Source: Mycolicibacterium wolinskyi (GTDB taxonomy: Bacteria > Actinomycetota > Actinomycetes > Mycobacteriales > Mycobacteriaceae). From it: a stretch of 64,000 bases of DNA. Position 1 is the stretch's first letter; every line of letters starts with the position of its first letter. The translations under genes were made by a program, and so were the position numbers. Location of the stretch: positions 1 to 64,000 of the forward strand of contig NZ_LQQA01000004.1 of NCBI RefSeq assembly GCF_002101965.1, written 5' to 3'. This document shows positions 38,527 to 46,193 of this stretch, one piece after another. The notes under the pieces were generated by a model. That model was not told where the DNA came from. It saw nothing but the letters and a program-made list of their open reading frames with translations, and made no database searches.

Positions 38527-38972
38527 CAGGCCGGTTCGCACTTCTCGTACGTCAACACGAGCTTCTCGGTCATGACGCTCGTGTCGCCGGCCTTCATCGA
38601 ACTCAGCTCGAGGCTCTTCGGCCATGCCGCGGTGAGGTTGTAACGCTTGACTTCCTCACCCTCGTAGTCGAAGACGATGATGGAACCGCCCTTGCGGGCG
38701 TCCTTCATCTTGCCCAGCTGCGAATCCTTGACCCACTTCTCGAAGCCGTTGTCCTTGGTCAGCGGGCGGGTCAACGTGCACTCTCCGGCCTTCCATCGGC
38801 CCGGCAGCTTCTTGACGTTGTATTTGCCGTCCTTGGCCATGTTCGATTTGTATTCGATGACGTCCTGCTCCATCTTGAGGCCGGTCACCTCGGTGATGGC
38901 CTTGATCTGTATGCCGTCGAACTCGAGTCCGAACGAGTGGCCTACCGAGCTGTCGTCGTCCTGCAGCGCCAT
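38526..38972 (-). CDS. eCIS inner tube protein 1 (Afp1-like, gp19 family)
   Basis: A 148-residue main tube subunit: HSFGLEFDGIQIKAITEVTGL at the N-terminus, a conserved KLPGRWKAGECTLTRPLT loop and FEKWVKDSQLGKM helix, then EKLVLTYEKCEPA. These match T4 gp19/Afp1 tube proteins. It lies 30 bases after the sheath gene, the usual order in contractile systems. Confidence 0.93.
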   Translation of the reverse strand: MALQDDDSSVGHSFGLEFDGIQIKAITEVTGLKMEQDVIEYKSNMAKDGKYNVKKLPGRWKAGECTLTRPLTKDNGFEKWVKDSQLGKMKDARKGGSIIVFDYEGEEVKRYNLTAAWPKSLELSSMKAGDTSVMTEKLVLTYEKCEPA

Positions 38973-39002
38973 GGTTGTCTACCCTTTCCTTCGGTGTGTG
39001 GC

Positions 39003-40544
39003 TTATTCGGCGACCAGGCTGGTTCCGCCGGAGTACTGCGACAGGCGGAAGATGACGAACTCGGCGGGTTTGACCGGCGCGACACCGATCTCGCACACCA
39101 CCTCGCCGGCGTCGATGCCCTCGGCCGGGTTGGTCTCGCCGTCGCACTTGACGTAGAACGCCTCGTCCGGAGTCAGACCGAACAGCGCCCCTTTACGCCA
39201 TTCGTTGACCAGGAATGCGCTGATGGTGCGGCGTATCTTGGCCCACAGCGAGTAGTCGTTGGGCTCGAACACCACCCAGTCGGTGCTGGTGAGGATCGAC
39301 TCTTCGAGATAGTTGAACAGCCGCCGGATGTTGATGTAGCGCCAGGCCGGATCCGACGACAGGGTGCGTGCGCCCCAGACTCGGATACCACGACCGGGAA
39401 ACGCACGAATGCAGTTGATGCCGACCGGGTTCAGCAGATCGTGTTCCCGGCGGGTGATCGAGCTCTCGACATCGATTGCACCGCGGACGATTTCGTTGGC
39501 CGGAGCCTTGTGCACGCCGCGAGTGTCGTCGTTGCGGCCCCAGATGCCCGCCACGAACCCCGAGGGCGGCAGGTACGTGCCGCCGCCGGTGGTGACCCAT
39601 GGCCAGTACAGCGCCGCGAACTTGGAGTCGTAGCGTGCCTTGTCCACTCGCCATTCCTTGATCTGCTGCGCGTTGAGGCCCGGCGGCGGGTCCAGGATCG
39701 CCATCCGGTCACCCATCAGCTCGCAGTGGGCGATCATCGCCGTCTGCACCGATTGGACGGTGTCCAGATCGATTGCGCCGCGCTGGTATGCGCTCAGCAG
39801 GTCCGGCATGCAGACCATGGTGATCTCGTCGATGGTCTCCAGGCCCGCGACACCGCTGCGTTCTTCGACGTTGCCCACATAGTCGTCGCTGCTGAGCCGC
39901 TCGGGCGCAGTGGCCACGGCAACGTCCTCCGGTGCGGCCAATGCGATCTGCATACCTGCGTGCAGGTCTTCGGCCGGTTTGCCGGGGATCTGCTCGACCT
40001 TCACCGTCTGCGAAGCGGCGTTGACGACGGTGGCGACGTTGTTCTTACCGCGCGCCGTGGTGACGTTGGGGAACTCCTCGACGACCTGACCGTCGCGATG
40101 CACGACGAGCTTGACCCCGCTGGGCTGTTCCTCGCCCTCGTTGTGGAAGTTGCTGATCTCGACACGCAACCGGTCGGGCGGTGTGCTCGGGTCGAGCGCG
40201 AGAATGCGGTAGTTGGCCAACACGGCCTGCGGAGTCGCTTCCAGCTGGGGTTGGTTTCCCGCCGAACCGTTTTCGCCTTCGCCGTCCCCGATCCGGACGA
40301 TGTACGAATTGCCACCGCCGTTCTGGAAGTAGGCCGCGACGGACTCGGCCAGGCAGGCGCCCTCGATGGCGTTGCCGAAGGTCTTCTTGTACTGGGTCCA
40401 GTTGCTGATCAGCGTGGGCTTGTTGAACGGACCTTTCTCGGCAAGGCCGATGAACGCCGCAACAGCGGTGCCCACGCCTTCGATAGGCCTTGAGCCGGAG
40501 TCGGTTTCCTCGACATAGACACCCGGCGACAGATACGTCGGCAT
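39003..40544 (-). CDS. eCIS contractile sheath protein (Afp2-4-like)
   Basis: A 513-residue sheath subunit. The N-terminus PTYLSPGVYVEETDSGSRPI and GTAVAAFIGLAEKGPFNKP, and the C-terminal domain (GINCIRAFPGRGIRVWGART, YINIRRLFNYLEESI, FEPNDYSLWAKIRRTI) are diagnostic for the phage tail sheath family. The middle is a species-variable surface domain. Only one sheath gene is present; Afp has three. ATG at 40544 follows AGGAGGCGCA. It is the first gene of the 12-gene structural operon. Confidence 0.96.
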   Translation of the reverse strand: MPTYLSPGVYVEETDSGSRPIEGVGTAVAAFIGLAEKGPFNKPTLISNWTQYKKTFGNAIEGACLAESVAAYFQNGGGNSYIVRIGDGEGENGSAGNQPQLEATPQAVLANYRILALDPSTPPDRLRVEISNFHNEGEEQPSGVKLVVHRDGQVVEEFPNVTTARGKNNVATVVNAASQTVKVEQIPGKPAEDLHAGMQIALAAPEDVAVATAPERLSSDDYVGNVEERSGVAGLETIDEITMVCMPDLLSAYQRGAIDLDTVQSVQTAMIAHCELMGDRMAILDPPPGLNAQQIKEWRVDKARYDSKFAALYWPWVTTGGGTYLPPSGFVAGIWGRNDDTRGVHKAPANEIVRGAIDVESSITRREHDLLNPVGINCIRAFPGRGIRVWGARTLSSDPAWRYINIRRLFNYLEESILTSTDWVVFEPNDYSLWAKIRRTISAFLVNEWRKGALFGLTPDEAFYVKCDGETNPAEGIDAGEVVCEIGVAPVKPAEFVIFRLSQYSGGTSLVAE

Positions 40545-40575
40545 TGCGCCTCCTCGGTGGTCTCGATGGGCTGGC

Positions 40576-40664
40576 CACGATCGTGCGCTGGTTCGGCGGG
40601 CGAGACGAGGAGCGCGGGGACTGCCGCGTGGGCACCGCATCGTGCACTTTGAGGCAGTCCCGCG
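40576..40664. promoter_or_regulatory. Inverted repeats in the divergent sheath/cargo promoter region
   Basis: CACGATCGTG (40576-40585) is a perfect 10-bp palindrome. Further on CGCGGGGACTGCC (40613-40625) pairs with GGCAGTCCCGCG (40653-40664), twelve base pairs with one bulged G, across a 27-base gap. The 189-base region has to contain promoters for both the structural operon and the cargo operon. Confidence 0.5.
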
Positions 40665-40733
40665 TTCGCGCCTTGCCAACCACCATCCGCACACCGGATC
40701 GTTGACGTACAGACGCGAGGGAAGCGGGGCAGC

Positions 40734-41450
40734 ATGCGAACCCACGACAGCGATCACACCCATGCATCGGAGTTGCGCCCGAAAGCATCTCGGCTGGAGG
40801 AGCCGGAATCGGCGATGGCGATGCGGGCGGCCTTGTCGGGCCGGCTCGACGTCGCAGGCCCGGCCGGCGTGGCCGGGCTGCAGCGGGTGGCGGGCAACTC
40901 CGGTGCGTCCGCGTTGATGGATGAGGACCGCTCACCGGTGCACAACGTCATCGGCTCGGGCGGTTCGCCGCTTCCGGCCGACCTGCGCACCGACATGGAG
41001 GGCCGCTTCGGCCATGACTTCGGTGACGTGCGCGTGCACCATGACGGCGCGGCACACGATTCGGCCAAATCGGTGAACGCCCAGGCGTACACCGTGGGGT
41101 CCGACATCGTCTTCCAGAGTGGGAAATACGATCCGGCCTCGGACGCGGGCAAGCACATGATCGCCCATGAGCTGACGCACGTCGTTCAGCAGCGCAGCGG
41201 GCCCGTCGACGGCACCGACGCAGGCGGTGGCGTCAAGATCAGCGATCCGTCGGACCGCTTCGAGCGCGAGGCCGTCGCCAATGCGGACCGCGTGATGGCG
41301 TCGCCGGCACCGGCCGCCGCACCCGCCGGTGCGCAACGGGTCGCCGAGAGCGCTGCGGTACAGCGCCAGGAGGAGCCGGCCGAGGAAGAAGAGACGGCAC
41401 AGACCTTCGTGCAACGCCAGGACGAAGAAGCCGAAGAAGAATCGGCCTGA
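40734..41450 (+). CDS. DUF4157 protein, eCIS-associated, with LQR-AGN tag
   Basis: A 238-residue protein of the DUF4157 family, one of the most typical accessory proteins of eCIS loci. GHDFGDVRVHHD and AHELTHVVQQRSG give the metalloprotease-like HExxH core (HELTH). An N-terminal GLQRVAGNSGASALM element (residues 48-62) is shared with the next two cargo genes. The C-terminus carries AVQRQEE and FVQRQDE, like the VQR protein. No signal peptide. Possible roles are cargo maturation or cargo itself. First gene of the plus-strand cargo operon. Confidence 0.88.
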   Translation: MRTHDSDHTHASELRPKASRLEEPESAMAMRAALSGRLDVAGPAGVAGLQRVAGNSGASALMDEDRSPVHNVIGSGGSPLPADLRTDMEGRFGHDFGDVRVHHDGAAHDSAKSVNAQAYTVGSDIVFQSGKYDPASDAGKHMIAHELTHVVQQRSGPVDGTDAGGGVKISDPSDRFEREAVANADRVMASPAPAAAPAGAQRVAESAAVQRQEEPAEEEETAQTFVQRQDEEAEEESA

Positions 41451-41470
41451 GCAGAGTCGGCGAATCGAAC

Positions 41471-44400
41471 ATGACGGAGCCGGCTCGGGCCGCACGGCCG
41501 GTCAACGACGCACTGACGGAGGGCCGTAGGCGAGCGGGGCCTGCGCGACCCAATGGCGGTCCGGCCGGTCTGGCGGCGCTGCAGCGGGCGGCCGGGAATG
41601 CGGCGGTCAACGCGCTGCTGATGGGAAAGCTCAGGGCACCGGGCAAGGACGAAATCGACGCTGCCCTCAAGGAAATGCGCCGTGACGAGCCGGCCATCGA
41701 CACGGTCGAGAAAGGTCTAAAGGCGGCCAAAGCGGTCGGGGTGCCCGTCGAACTCGAAGGTCCGAAACCGCCGCCGTCGGCGCTCGCGGTCACGACAACG
41801 GGATTCGGGCCGGCCGCGGTGGCGCCGAAGAAACCGGTGCCGCCGCCCAAGCCCTTACCCGCCAAGAGTCCCCTCGGCAAGGCCGCGGCGAAGCCCGCCA
41901 AGCGGACCGGCGGCGGCGGTGGAGCTCGCCCGGCGGCCGCGCCGACCGCTGCGGCGGGTACCGGCGCATCGGGTGGGGCGACTCTGTCTGCCGATCAACT
42001 GCTGCAACCGCCGGTGGCCCCGAAATCGGTCAAACCGGGTCAGGATCCGGCGTTCACCGCCGTGACGGCGAACGTGAAGTCCTTCGCCAACGAGAAGCGC
42101 GCGCATCCGCCGGCGGCCGCCAAAGCCAAAGAGGCACAGGACGCCGCGCTCGCGCCGACCGACGACATCGCCGGCCAGGCGAAGGCCGCCAAGGTCGACA
42201 CGATGGACGCCCAGCAGGCCGGGTCGTTCGACAAGAAGGCGTTCATCGCGGCGGTGAAGGCGGCCATCGAGGCCAAGTCGCCGAAGACGCTGAGCGAGGC
42301 CGACAACTACGCGAAGTCAGGCAAGGCCGGCGAAGTAAAAGGCGATGTCAAGGGATTGGTGACCCAGGGCAAGGAGAGCCAGGAAAAGGACATCGAAACG
42401 GCCACCGCGGCAGCGCCTGACACGTCCAAGGCTGTCGCGAAACCGGTCACGCCGATGGGACCGGAACAGCAGGGCCCGGCACCGGCGATCCCGGCGAGCG
42501 GTGCGGTGCCGAAACCGGCGCCACCCGAACAGCTCAACCTCGAAGCCGGCAAGCAGCAGGCCAACCAGGAGATGGCCGACGCCCAGGTCGACGAGAAGCA
42601 GCTCGCCGAGTCCAACGAGCCGGACTTCCAACAGGCTCTGGCCGACAAGAAAGAGGCTGCCGCACACGCCGATACGGCTCCGGGCGCGTTCCGCAAGCAG
42701 GAGGCCGACGTCATCGCCCAGTCGAAGACCGAAGCCGCCGCGGAGACGAAGGCCGGTGTGGCCGGTATGCAGGGCTCGAAGGCGGCCGCGTTGGCCAAGC
42801 TGGTCGCCGACAAGGGCAAGACGAAGTCGAAGGACGAGGCGAAGCGCGCCGAGGTCACCGCCCGTGTCCAATCCATCTTCGCCGCGACCGAAGCCGACGT
42901 GAAGAAGATCCTGGACGGCATCGACCCCAAGGTCGAGAAGGCGTTCGAAACCGGCGAAGCCGACGCCCGCAAGACGTTCGAGACCTACGTCGCCGCGAAG
43001 ATGTCGGCCTACAAGAAGGACCGCTACAGCGGGTGGCTCGGCGGATTACGTTGGGCCAAAGACAAATTGGTCGGCATGCCGGACAAGGTCAACAAATTCT
43101 ACGAGGCCGGCCGCGAGCTCTACCTCAAGCAGATGGACAACGTCATCTCGCGGGTGGCCGACATCGTCGGCAACGACCTCACCGCGGCGAAGAAGCGCAT
43201 CGCCACCGGCAAGGCCGAGATCGCCTCCTACGTCAAGAGTCTGCCCGCAAATCTGCAGAAGGTCGGCGCCGAGGCTTCGAAAGAGATCAACGACCGCTTC
43301 GAACAACTCGAGGACGACGTCAAATCCAAGCAGGACGCCGTCGTCGACACCCTCGCCACCAAGTACGTCGACGCCCGCAAGGGCCTCGACGAACGCATCG
43401 AGGAACTGCAGGCCGAGAACAAAGGACTGGTCGACAAGGCGATCGGCGCGATCAAGGCCGTCATCAACACGATCCGCAAGCTCGCCGCGATGCTCATGGA
43501 CACGCTGGCACGGGTTTCCAGTGTGGTCGGCGACATCATCAAGGCCCCGGTCCGCTTCCTGGGCAACCTGGTTGCCGGCGTCAAGGGCGGCATCATGCGG
43601 TTCAAGGACAACATCCTCGAACACCTGCGCAAAGGCTTGATGACGTGGTTGTTCGGCGCGTTGGCCGAGGGCGGCGTCGAGCTCCCCGACAAGTTCGACC
43701 TGCAGGGCATCATCAAACTCCTTGCGTCACTGTTCGGCCTGACCTGGCGCAACATCCGCAACCGGCTGGTCAAGCAGATCGGTGAGCCGGCGATGGCCGC
43801 GATCGAGAAGGGCGTGGAGATCTTCCGCACGATCGCCACGGCAGGTGTCGCCGGCCTGTGGCAGATGCTCGTCGACAAGCTCGGCGACATCAAGGAGATG
43901 ATCCTCGAACAGGTCAAGGACTTCGTGATCACCCGGATCATCACCGCGGGCATCACGTGGCTGATCGGTCTGCTGAACCCGGCCGCGGCATTCATCAAGG
44001 CCTGCAAGCTGATCTACGACGTCATCATGTTCTTCGTCAACAACGCCGAGCGGATCATGAAGTTCGTCAACACGGTGATCGACTCGGCCGTCGACATCGT
44101 CAAGGGCAACGTCGGGGGTGTCGTCGCCAAGATCGAGGACGTCCTCGGTCAGATGGTGCCGATCCTGATCGGCTTCCTCGCCAGCGTCATCGGCATCGGC
44201 GGCATCGGCCAGAAGATCCGCGAGATCATCGGCAAACTGCAGAAGCCCGTCAACAAGGCGATCGACTTCGTGATCAAGACCGGACTCAAACTCGCAGGCC
44301 CGATCATCCGCGGACTCAAGGGGATTGGCGGCAAGGTCAAGGCGAAGGTCGCCGCGGGTAAGGCGTGGGTGAAGGGCAAGGCCGAGGCGGGCAAGAAGTG

Positions 44401-45367
44401 GGTGAAGGAGAAGGCATCTGCAGCCGCAAGCAAGCTCGGGTTGGGCCCGAAGACCTCTCAAGAGGTCAAGGCGGAGGCCAGGAAGCGCGTGTTGAAAGCG
44501 GTCGAGAATGGTGTGACAGTCGATCAACTTCGCGGCACGCTACCTGCAGTGTTGGCCGACCTGCGCCCGCATGGCTTGAAGAGGCTGGAGTTGACAGGCG
44601 GCGACGGGGCAGCTGTCTCTGTGATGGCGGAGGCGAGTCCGTTCGATCGTCTGATCGAGCTGATACCCCGCTATCTGAAGGAAAAGTGGAGTGAGACCAA
44701 GGCGAAGTTCGTTCGCGGAAAACCCTACGTGACGATGAAGATCACGCTGACACTCAACGACGCCGAACAGCAGCTACCTCCCGATATGGCGGGTGCGAAG
44801 CCGCACAAATGGGATGGGGACCTTCGCGTCCATCAACTACCGCCCGTGGAGCTGCATCCCGCACGTCCGAAGGGATATCGCGGTGTTACGGCGAGTCAAC
44901 AGGTTGGCGGCGGTCTCGTTGAGGTCCCTGCGGCCGGCGCTGCTTCGGTCAACGTGGTGACTTTCAATACTGCAGAGGGCAGTCCGGTCCAGTCCAACGC
45001 AACCCATGCCGAAAGACAGTTCGTCAACTGGTTACGTCGGTCCGACGAAGATTGGCGCAAGCGGATCGTCGGTGTGGCCGTAGACATCAGCCACAGTCCG
45101 TGCACGCTGTGCACGGACGACATGATCGCGGTCAAGGCGCTGACTCCGGAAGCCACGACTCGCACACTGACATGGAGAAAAGCGTACGTCGACAAAATGC
45201 GAGAAGCCGCAGACAACAGGAGCACCACGAACGCGACGCTTGCCGCCATTGCGGAATCGGGCGGCTGGAAAGTTGAACCACGAGCCGTCGGGCCTGATGC
45301 CTCTCCGGCCGAAGAACAAAAGCCCGAGGACGACAAGAAGCTGACTGTCATCCGACGACGTCGTTGA
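41471..45367 (+). CDS. Large eCIS cargo protein with C-terminal nucleic-acid deaminase-like toxin domain
   Basis: A 1298-residue protein. Residues 34-50 are the LQRAAGNAAVNALL tag. Then comes a Lys/Ala/Pro-rich and coiled-coil region to about 500, a long helical part with hydrophobic stretches (ITRIITAGITWLIGLLNPAA, VPILIGFLASVIGIGGIG) to about 970, and a Lys-rich linker. The last 200 residues hold His1179-Ala-Glu1181 and Pro1210-Cys1211-x-x-Cys1214, the zinc/catalytic pattern of the cytidine-deaminase superfamily as used in polymorphic toxins. The long helices could double as a tape measure. Start ATG 41471 has a weak ribosome site. Confidence 0.82.
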   Translation: MTEPARAARPVNDALTEGRRRAGPARPNGGPAGLAALQRAAGNAAVNALLMGKLRAPGKDEIDAALKEMRRDEPAIDTVEKGLKAAKAVGVPVELEGPKPPPSALAVTTTGFGPAAVAPKKPVPPPKPLPAKSPLGKAAAKPAKRTGGGGGARPAAAPTAAAGTGASGGATLSADQLLQPPVAPKSVKPGQDPAFTAVTANVKSFANEKRAHPPAAAKAKEAQDAALAPTDDIAGQAKAAKVDTMDAQQAGSFDKKAFIAAVKAAIEAKSPKTLSEADNYAKSGKAGEVKGDVKGLVTQGKESQEKDIETATAAAPDTSKAVAKPVTPMGPEQQGPAPAIPASGAVPKPAPPEQLNLEAGKQQANQEMADAQVDEKQLAESNEPDFQQALADKKEAAAHADTAPGAFRKQEADVIAQSKTEAAAETKAGVAGMQGSKAAALAKLVADKGKTKSKDEAKRAEVTARVQSIFAATEADVKKILDGIDPKVEKAFETGEADARKTFETYVAAKMSAYKKDRYSGWLGGLRWAKDKLVGMPDKVNKFYEAGRELYLKQMDNVISRVADIVGNDLTAAKKRIATGKAEIASYVKSLPANLQKVGAEASKEINDRFEQLEDDVKSKQDAVVDTLATKYVDARKGLDERIEELQAENKGLVDKAIGAIKAVINTIRKLAAMLMDTLARVSSVVGDIIKAPVRFLGNLVAGVKGGIMRFKDNILEHLRKGLMTWLFGALAEGGVELPDKFDLQGIIKLLASLFGLTWRNIRNRLVKQIGEPAMAAIEKGVEIFRTIATAGVAGLWQMLVDKLGDIKEMILEQVKDFVITRIITAGITWLIGLLNPAAAFIKACKLIYDVIMFFVNNAERIMKFVNTVIDSAVDIVKGNVGGVVAKIEDVLGQMVPILIGFLASVIGIGGIGQKIREIIGKLQKPVNKAIDFVIKTGLKLAGPIIRGLKGIGGKVKAKVAAGKAWVKGKAEAGKKWVKEKASAAASKLGLGPKTSQEVKAEARKRVLKAVENGVTVDQLRGTLPAVLADLRPHGLKRLELTGGDGAAVSVMAEASPFDRLIELIPRYLKEKWSETKAKFVRGKPYVTMKITLTLNDAEQQLPPDMAGAKPHKWDGDLRVHQLPPVELHPARPKGYRGVTASQQVGGGLVEVPAAGAASVNVVTFNTAEGSPVQSNATHAERQFVNWLRRSDEDWRKRIVGVAVDISHSPCTLCTDDMIAVKALTPEATTRTLTWRKAYVDKMREAADNRSTTNATLAAIAESGGWKVEPRAVGPDASPAEEQKPEDDKKLTVIRRRR

Positions 45368-45510
45368 CGTTCACCCGCCGTAAGAGGTGGGGTCTTCTGG
45401 ACAAATGGCTTCTATTGGAGTCGACTAGACGCGTGCCCCGATATCGAACGTCGCGGTTGGTAAGTCCGTCGCACACCCGCCGCGGTGCGACGCGGACCGC
45501 GGAGGCCGAG

Positions 45511-46113
45511 ATGTCGTTGTGGCTGGCGGTGTCGGGACCCAGTAAAAGTCATAGGGTGGTCCGTGAGCTGCAACGTTTGGCGGGCAACGCAGCGGTCTGC
45601 GACATACTCACCCGCCCGCACCAACCGAGCCCCATCGTCCACAACGGCGGCCCGAGCGTCTCCCTGCATGGCGACACGACCGCGGCGTTCGACGGCGGGA
45701 CGTCGAAGTGGACGCCGAAATCGATGAAGCGCGCGAAGAGCTGCACCGAGTGCCCCGAGGACGACCCGTGCCTGCATGCCGTCGGCACCTTCAACGTCAC
45801 GTACAAGGCCGACGTGACGATCAAGATGCCCGACGTCCCCGACGGTCTCACCGCGTGTCAGGAACGCCGAGTCCGCGCGTTCCTGCGTGACGTGCTCGGT
45901 CCGCATGAGCGTGAGCATGCCCGCCGGTTCCGCACGTACGACGGCACCACCACGCATCGCATCGACTTCACCGGCTGCGGAACCACGGCGCTACAGGAGC
46001 ACCTGCAGGAGATCCACGACAAGGAAGAGGCCAAACGCCACACTGATGCCGAATCACTCTCCGCGGCAATCGATCCCTTCAACAAGCCGATCGATCTCGA
46101 CTGCACCGACTAG
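45511..46113 (+). CDS. Small eCIS cargo candidate with LQR-AGN tag and HEREH metallopeptidase motif
   Basis: A 200-residue protein with ELQRLAGNAAVCDIL at residues 19-33 and a zinc-protease-type His132-Glu-Arg-Glu-His136 (GPHEREHARRF), six cysteines including CTECPEDDPC, and an HDKEEAKRH tail. The arrangement recalls DUF922-like Zn peptidases. It could be an effector or a maturation protease. The start is uncertain: ATG at 45511 is used, GTG at 45433 and further upstream are open. No recognisable immunity gene follows. Confidence 0.65.
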   Translation: MSLWLAVSGPSKSHRVVRELQRLAGNAAVCDILTRPHQPSPIVHNGGPSVSLHGDTTAAFDGGTSKWTPKSMKRAKSCTECPEDDPCLHAVGTFNVTYKADVTIKMPDVPDGLTACQERRVRAFLRDVLGPHEREHARRFRTYDGTTTHRIDFTGCGTTALQEHLQEIHDKEEAKRHTDAESLSAAIDPFNKPIDLDCTD

Positions 46114-46193
46114 GTGCCCTGAGGTGTGATATCGCCGGTGATAGCGCACTTCCAACACGAACTACGATCGCCTCCCGCGACACGCCCGAACGC

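Noticed and set aside
38451..40493. 680-residue plus-strand frame opposite sheath and tube genes
   Set aside because: Shadow frame rich in Arg, Val and Asp without motifs.
29291..40544. Prophage or type VI secretion interpretation of the tail genes
   Set aside because: No capsid, terminase, portal or integrase genes, and no TssJLM membrane complex; AAA ATPase, DUF4255 and DUF4157 genes point to eCIS.
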